Source: Druceiella hillmani (Eukaryota; Arthropoda; Insecta; Lepidoptera; Hepialidae). Taken from it: a stretch of 64,000 nt of DNA. The stretch spans positions 10,610,501-10,674,500 of the forward strand of contig JAYKKI010000006.1 in NCBI GenBank assembly GCA_039881145.1, read 5' to 3'. The notes below the pieces were generated by a model that was not told the DNA's origin, did not search any database, and worked only from the letters and a program-made list of their open reading frames with translations. A program made the position numbers and the translations under genes. Positions 59,139 through 64,000 of this stretch are shown here, one piece after another. Position 1 is the stretch's first letter, and each line of letters opens with the position of its first letter.

Positions 59139-59402
59139 TAAATAAATCATAGAGACTATAAATAAATCTCAAGATAGTTTTTAGTTTTTTTTTTAATTTC
59201 TTACATGTCTGTTTATTTGTCCGTACATCGCACAAAAGCTACGGGGCAGAATTTAACGAAGTTTTCAACATAAATAAATCATAGAGACTATAAATAAATC
59301 TCAAGATAGTTTTTAGTTTTTTTTAAAATTTCTTACATGTCTATTTATTTGTCCGTACATCGCACAAAAGCTACGGGGCAGAAGTTAACGAAGTTTTCAA
59401 TA
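59139..59402. repeat. 132-bp tandem duplication
   Basis: TAAATAAATCATAGAGACT starts at 59,139 and 59,271. The two copies share TTATTTGTCCGTACATCGC and GCTACGGGGCAGAA-TTAACG and are about 98 percent alike by eye. Confidence 0.9.
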
Positions 59403-59722
59403 TTATATAGTTTAAGTTCTCAAGTGTGAAATAAGTAGTGTATCATTTCAATATGGCGTTTCTATTACTTTGTTTGTTTGTACTCCCATCATGTAAAAAG
59501 TACTGAGAAAATTTGGACAGAATTTCATTGCGTTGTTATACGGAGTCTAGAAAAGAAACTAAGGTCAGACAATTTGGTGATTGTCTTGATACATGTAAAA
59601 GGTACATGTAGAAATTAAGAAGAATTTCGGCCTACGCACGACTCGGTTACATCTAAATATATTGAACAATTGAGTAACTAAACAGCACACGCGAGTAAAG
59701 ATGCTGACTAAAAGCAAAACTA

Positions 59723-59932
59723 TTATGCAAAGTTTTGTGAAAAAACTTCTATGGTTTCCTCAGTATAAAAAAGACGACCATAATCAATAAATTTTCCATC
59801 TATTTCAAGGTAGCCAAAAGGGTTAATGTCCCGCATTGAATACACACGGAGCGTTGCGCGACTTCCATCGAATCGATATACTACGCGACGCACGTAACAC
59901 CTTATTAGGCCTTGAGTAGTAAGTGATACCAT
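59723..59932 (-). CDS. Unrecognised 69-codon ORF
   Basis: I do not recognise this protein. It has a balanced composition unlike the AT-biased chance ORFs around it, with segments such as RCYVRRVVYRFDGSRA, INPFGYLEIDG and DYGRLFYTEETIEVF. The start at 59,932 is the only ATG upstream. The context (AATAATATG) is unremarkable, and a splice acceptor further upstream was not clear. It could be a short exon, a fragment of a mobile-element protein, or chance. No promoter or second exon was found. Confidence 0.2.
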   Translation of the reverse strand: MVSLTTQGLIRCYVRRVVYRFDGSRATLRVYSMRDINPFGYLEIDGKFIDYGRLFYTEETIEVFSQNFA

Positions 59933-60239
59933 TATTATTTTTCATAAAGAAAAATCTTTTAAACTGGTAACTAAGTATATTAATTAGAGTTTATTGTTAT
60001 GTTGATGTAAAACCTTTAAATATAATTATGATTAAGAAAATATTCAAAGTAATGTTGTTTTTCTTTATTTCTCCGTAATAAAGGATAAACGTTCTGTACA
60101 TACTAAATAAATTAAATGTTCTCATTATTGTCTAGTCGCACAAAATCTTTCAAATATCTCATTCACCTCGCTTTCATTATTTAGTAAATTGCAATCCACA
60201 ATTTAATTCCAAATCCCACTATCGCCTAGATCGTCAAAT

Positions 60240-60470
60240 TTGTCGCCTACCCCCGCCACGTGACCGCCCACCGTGACCGCCGCTGACGTCGACCGATCTA
60301 TAGATCATTGATCAATTCACCGCAATTCGATCCGCTGCAACTTTCACTCTTTCAAAGCGTCTCGGCGCGCGTTTCGATTAGACTTGTCGCTAAGGCCAGA
60401 CTTTTCGTTTTGTGCAAAATGTAGGCTACGCAGACAGTTCCGCGAGCGAGGTAGTCTGCAATACACCTAC
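60240..60470. promoter_or_regulatory. GC-rich promoter-like patch
   Basis: Contains CCACGTGACC (E-box CACGTG), GCTGACGTCG (CRE-like), the perfect palindrome GATCTATAGATC, and a GTCTCGGCGCGCG stretch. A possible donor, GCGAG|GTAGTC, lies near 60,450. This concentration of factor-site-like motifs suggests a promoter or 5-prime exon, but no ORF or initiator fixes the direction. Confidence 0.3.
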
Positions 60471-61653
60471 TCGAACAATTTGTGGTGTTCACGATTCATA
60501 TCCGATTCGGGTATCGAACCCAAATTCACATTTTACACTAAAAAATAAAACTTCTGAAAGGGTTGAAACATATTTAAACTAAAGTTAACAATGTTTACTT
60601 TTTGGTGTATTTTTTATGTTTCATATTAGAATAATGAAAATGGAACACTTACGGCCTCACTTCGGCTTGTGTCTGCCACAATGTTTTAAAATATAAACTT
60701 AGAAACTTAAATACAACAAAAAAGTTTGATGACTCAAAAAGGTTTGAAGTGAAACTTTAAAACAATATGGGGTCACGTTAAAATTGTGTAACGTTTGAGG
60801 AAACAAATGCCGAACGCACCCGATGGCGATGGAGCCAGCCAAGAGCTAATATAACGGTTGGGAATATCAAAAATTTATTCGAATATCTGATGAATAAACA
60901 GGTCGCCACCTATTTTCGCGCTTTTAATAGTGTATTTAATTTTGTATAGTATATAATTCAAAGATTAAAGTGAATATATTATCATTTATTCAACAGCTTC
61001 GAGTGTAAATTTACTAACTTGGTACTATAAATTACTGAAAATGTAGTATACAAGATACATAATCAGAATAACAAAGGAAAAAGAACATACTAATTAATTA
61101 TTATCACATATGATTGACTAACATGTACTACATTTCATACGCGAGTGAGCCTCACAATTTTTTTAATCCAAACCTGTGGCGTACTATTTGTACAACCGTC
61201 TCCCTTTTATTCTAAGCGTGAAAAATTTTAAAAACTACTGCAATTAATAATATAACGAGATCAACATCGAGAGAAGGCTACCTTCCAAAAATTAAGATTC
61301 ATTAGTTGCAAATAATTTTATTAATTAAATCGAAATTATAATTAAACCTTACCGGTCGGTGTGCTTTTACATAAAATGTCTGCTAGATCGAAGTTTATGA
61401 CAGTTTCTTAACAGCTCTGTGTCAGTTAATAATTGTTTAACATTTGTTAGCATAATTTTAAATTTAAATAAAAACTAACTCACTTTTACGTATATACTTA
61501 TTTAATATCTGCGTGGAAACATGACAAGAAATCCAACTACGAATGGTCCCTGTGCAGCTACTGTCGACCAATAAGGATTAATAATAACTTCAATATTTTT
61601 AGATCGACGTAATTTTAATTATGCCAGCTAGTTAAGATACTATACAAACGCGT
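60471..61653. other. AT-rich noncoding DNA
   Basis: Nothing recognised apart from a B-box-like GGGTTCGATACCC in reverse orientation near 60,508, without an A-box. Confidence 0.45.
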
Positions 61654-61654
61654 A

Positions 61655-62018
61655 ATTGGGTATTTGACTAATTTGTTTTTATTTCATTAATCATAATTTC
61701 AAGGTACAAGCGATGAAGAGTGAAAAAAAATTTAATAATCTTAAAAATTAACCGAGTTATAAAAATTTAAATTTAACCTTTAGATAAGGACGGCAATACT
61801 GTGTTGTGAGGTCATTTTTAATATTGCACATTATATTCTACAAGAGGAAAAGAGACGGGGATATACCCAACTCTATCCGTATCTTCAAATTTAGAAGCCT
61901 GTAACTGGCTTATTTTTCAATCAATTTTTGAATTTTTTTCAAGACTGGTTTTTAATTAACTTATATTTTACAATATTGTATGAAAAATATCAAAATTTAG
62001 AATGAGTCAACTACCGTA
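61655..62018 (+). mobile_element. MITE, family A, copy 2
   Basis: Aligns end to end with the reverse complement of 7,634-7,975 and carries about 31 extra bases (near 61,710-61,740). Its termini, AATTGGGTATTTGACTAATT and, in reverse complement, AATACGGTAGTTGACTCATT, match at 16 of 20 positions. Its right end touches the first unit of the 252-bp satellite. Confidence 0.65.
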
Positions 62019-64000
62019 TTATACGACTGCAGATAATACAAACAGGTTATAATTGTAAATATTATATGTATAATGCATCAACTATATTTTAACAAGAGCA
62101 AGTTAACTATTATTTACTAACGATGACGCGATCCAATGATTTAAGCATCATTGGCCGCATCAATGGTTTTGGCAAAATTCTCTAATTTCATCACTTTTAT
62201 ATAATTACAAACGGTAGCTATCGGTGTTGAGTGTATGGCTGGAGTTAAAGAAAGAATTAGTGCTAGCAAATTATACGACTGCAGATAATACAAACAGGTT
62301 ATAATTGTAAATATTATATGTATAACGCATCAACTATATTTTAACAAGAGCAAGTTAACTATAATTTACTAACGATGACGCGATCCAATGATTTAAGCAT
62401 CATTGGCCGCATCAATGGTTTTGGCAAATTTCTCTAATTTCATCACTTTTATATAATTACAAACGGTAGCTACCGGTGTTGAGTGTATGGCTGGAGTTAA
62501 AGAAAGAATTAGTGCTAGCAAATTATACGACTGCAGATAATACAAACAGGTTATAATTGTAAATATTATATGTATAACGCATCAACTATATTTTAACAAG
62601 AGCAAGTTAACTATTATTTACTAACGATGACGCGATCCAATGATTTAAGCATCATTGGCCGCATCAATGGTTTTGGCAAAATTCTCTAATTTCATCACTT
62701 TTATATAATTACAAACGGTAGCTACCGGTGTTGAGTGTATGGCTGGAGTTAAAGAAAGAATTAGTGCTAGCAAATTATACGACTGCAGATAATACAAACA
62801 GGTTATAATTGTAAATATTATATGTATAATGCATCAACTATATTTTAACAAGAGCAAGTTAACTATAATTTACTAAGGATGACGCGATCCAATGATTTAA
62901 GCATCATTGGCCGCATCAATGGTTTTGGCAAAATTCTCTAATTTCATCACTTTTATATAATTACAAACGGTAGCTACCGGTGTTGAGTGTATGGCTGGAG
63001 TTAAAGAAAGAATTAGTGCTAGCAAATTATACGACTGCAGATAATACAAACAGGTTATAATTGTAAATATTATATGTATAACGCATCAACTATATTTTAA
63101 CAAGAGCAAGTTAACTATTATTTACTAACGATGACGTGATCCAATGATTTAAGCATCATTGGCCGCATCAATGGTTTTGGCAAATTTCTCTAATTTCATC
63201 ACTTTTATATAATTACAAACGGTAGCTACCGGTGTTGAGTGTATGGCTGGAGTTAAAGAAAGAATTAGTGCTAGCAAATTATACGACTGCAGATAATACA
63301 AACAGGTTATAATTGTAAATATTATATGTATAACGCATCAACTATATTTTAACAAGAGCAAGTTAACTATTATTTACTAACGATGACGTGATCCAATGAT
63401 TTAAGCATCATTGGCCGCATCAATGGTTTTGGCAAATTTCTCTAATTTCATCACTTTTATATAATTACAAACGGTAGCTACCGGTGTTGAGTGTATGGCT
63501 GGAGTTAAAGAAAGAATTAGTGCTAGCAAATTATACGACTGCAGATAATACAAACAGGTTATAATTGTAAATATTATATGTATAACGCATCAACTATATT
63601 TTAACAAGAGCAAGTTAACTATTATTTACTAACGATGACGCGATCCAATGATTTAAGCATCATTGGCCGCATCAATGGTTTTGGCAAAATTCTCTAATTT
63701 CATCACTTTTATATAATTACAAACGGTAGCTACCGGTGTTGAGTGTATGGCTGGAGTTAAAGAAAGAATTAGTGCTAGCAAATTATACGACTGCAGATAA
63801 TACAAACAGGTTATAATTGTAAATATTATATGTATAACGTATCAACTATATTTTAACAAGAGCAAGTTAACTATTATTTACTAACGATGACGTGATCCAA
63901 TGATTTAAGCATCATTGGCCGCATCAATGGTTTTGGCAAATTTCTCTAATTTCATCACTTTTATATAATTACAAACGGTAGCTACCGGTGTTGAGTGTAT
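62019..64000. repeat. 252-bp satellite, nearly eight copies, running off the window
   Basis: Unit starts (TTATACGACTGCAG) are at 62,019, 62,271, 62,523, 62,775, 63,027, 63,279, 63,531 and 63,783. Every step is exactly 252 bp, with only a handful of substitutions between units. Each unit holds the stem CCAATGAT-TTAAGC-ATCATTGG. Units after the first also hold the perfect palindrome CGGTAGCTACCG (the first has TATCG). No frame is open through the unit. The array continues past 64,000. Confidence 0.98.

Noticed and set aside
60470..60540. tRNA gene or tRNA-derived SINE suggested by GGGTTCGATACCC on the minus strand
   Set aside because: No A-box at the right distance and no cloverleaf could be drawn.

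Overview
The window is strongly AT-rich eukaryotic DNA with no intact protein-coding gene that I can recognise. The organism is most likely an insect, and probably a moth or butterfly (Lepidoptera). The reasons are decayed non-LTR retrotransposon ends of the kind common in lepidopteran genomes, a mariner-superfamily transposase, a TTAA-flanked piggyBac derivative, many short dispersed repeats that begin or end with motifs such as GCTGACCC or CTTTTCGCCCGCGG, and heavy microsatellite and minisatellite content. The order-level call is an inference from repeat style. It does not rest on any host gene.

Layout. Positions 1-14,000 are AT-rich noncoding DNA. They hold a decayed reverse-transcriptase fragment (about 2.69-3.43 kb, minus strand), a TIR-bounded element (890-1,904), a MITE (7.63-7.98 kb) and small tandem repeats. 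Positions 14.09-14.93 kb are a mosaic tandem repeat. From 15.4 to 17.0 kb there is a GC-rich patch with a possible first exon and a second possible exon, both unproven. From 19 to 29 kb there are MITE-like elements, an ACGC microsatellite, a second retrotransposon fragment (23.1-23.6 kb, plus strand) and a long decayed tandem array (24.16-25.62 kb). At 29.18-29.33 kb there is a well-formed heat-shock-type promoter with no ORF after it. A deletion-derived piggyBac element lies at 31.79-32.43 kb. A nearly complete 1,306-bp DD41D mariner-like element, with one in-frame stop and one frameshift, lies at 38.31-39.62 kb. A 68-bp array and a large (TA)/(TATATG) microsatellite follow at 40-42 kb. A third retrotransposon fragment is at 46.4-46.9 kb on the minus strand. 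From 48.5 to 53.5 kb three unrelated tandem arrays lie in succession (220-bp, 177-bp, and 105/92-bp with trimer higher-order structure). From 62.02 kb to the window end runs a 252-bp satellite with no length change between copies, directly abutting a MITE copy.

Function. Nothing here forms a pathway. The window reads as intergenic or long-intron sequence built from mobile elements and tandem arrays. The items with most potential biological meaning are the orphan heat-shock promoter, the GC-rich patches that could be promoters or 5-prime exons of genes outside or spanning the window, the CTCF-like motifs, and the satellites. Short host exons could be present and missed, because I could not run a homology search or a splice model.
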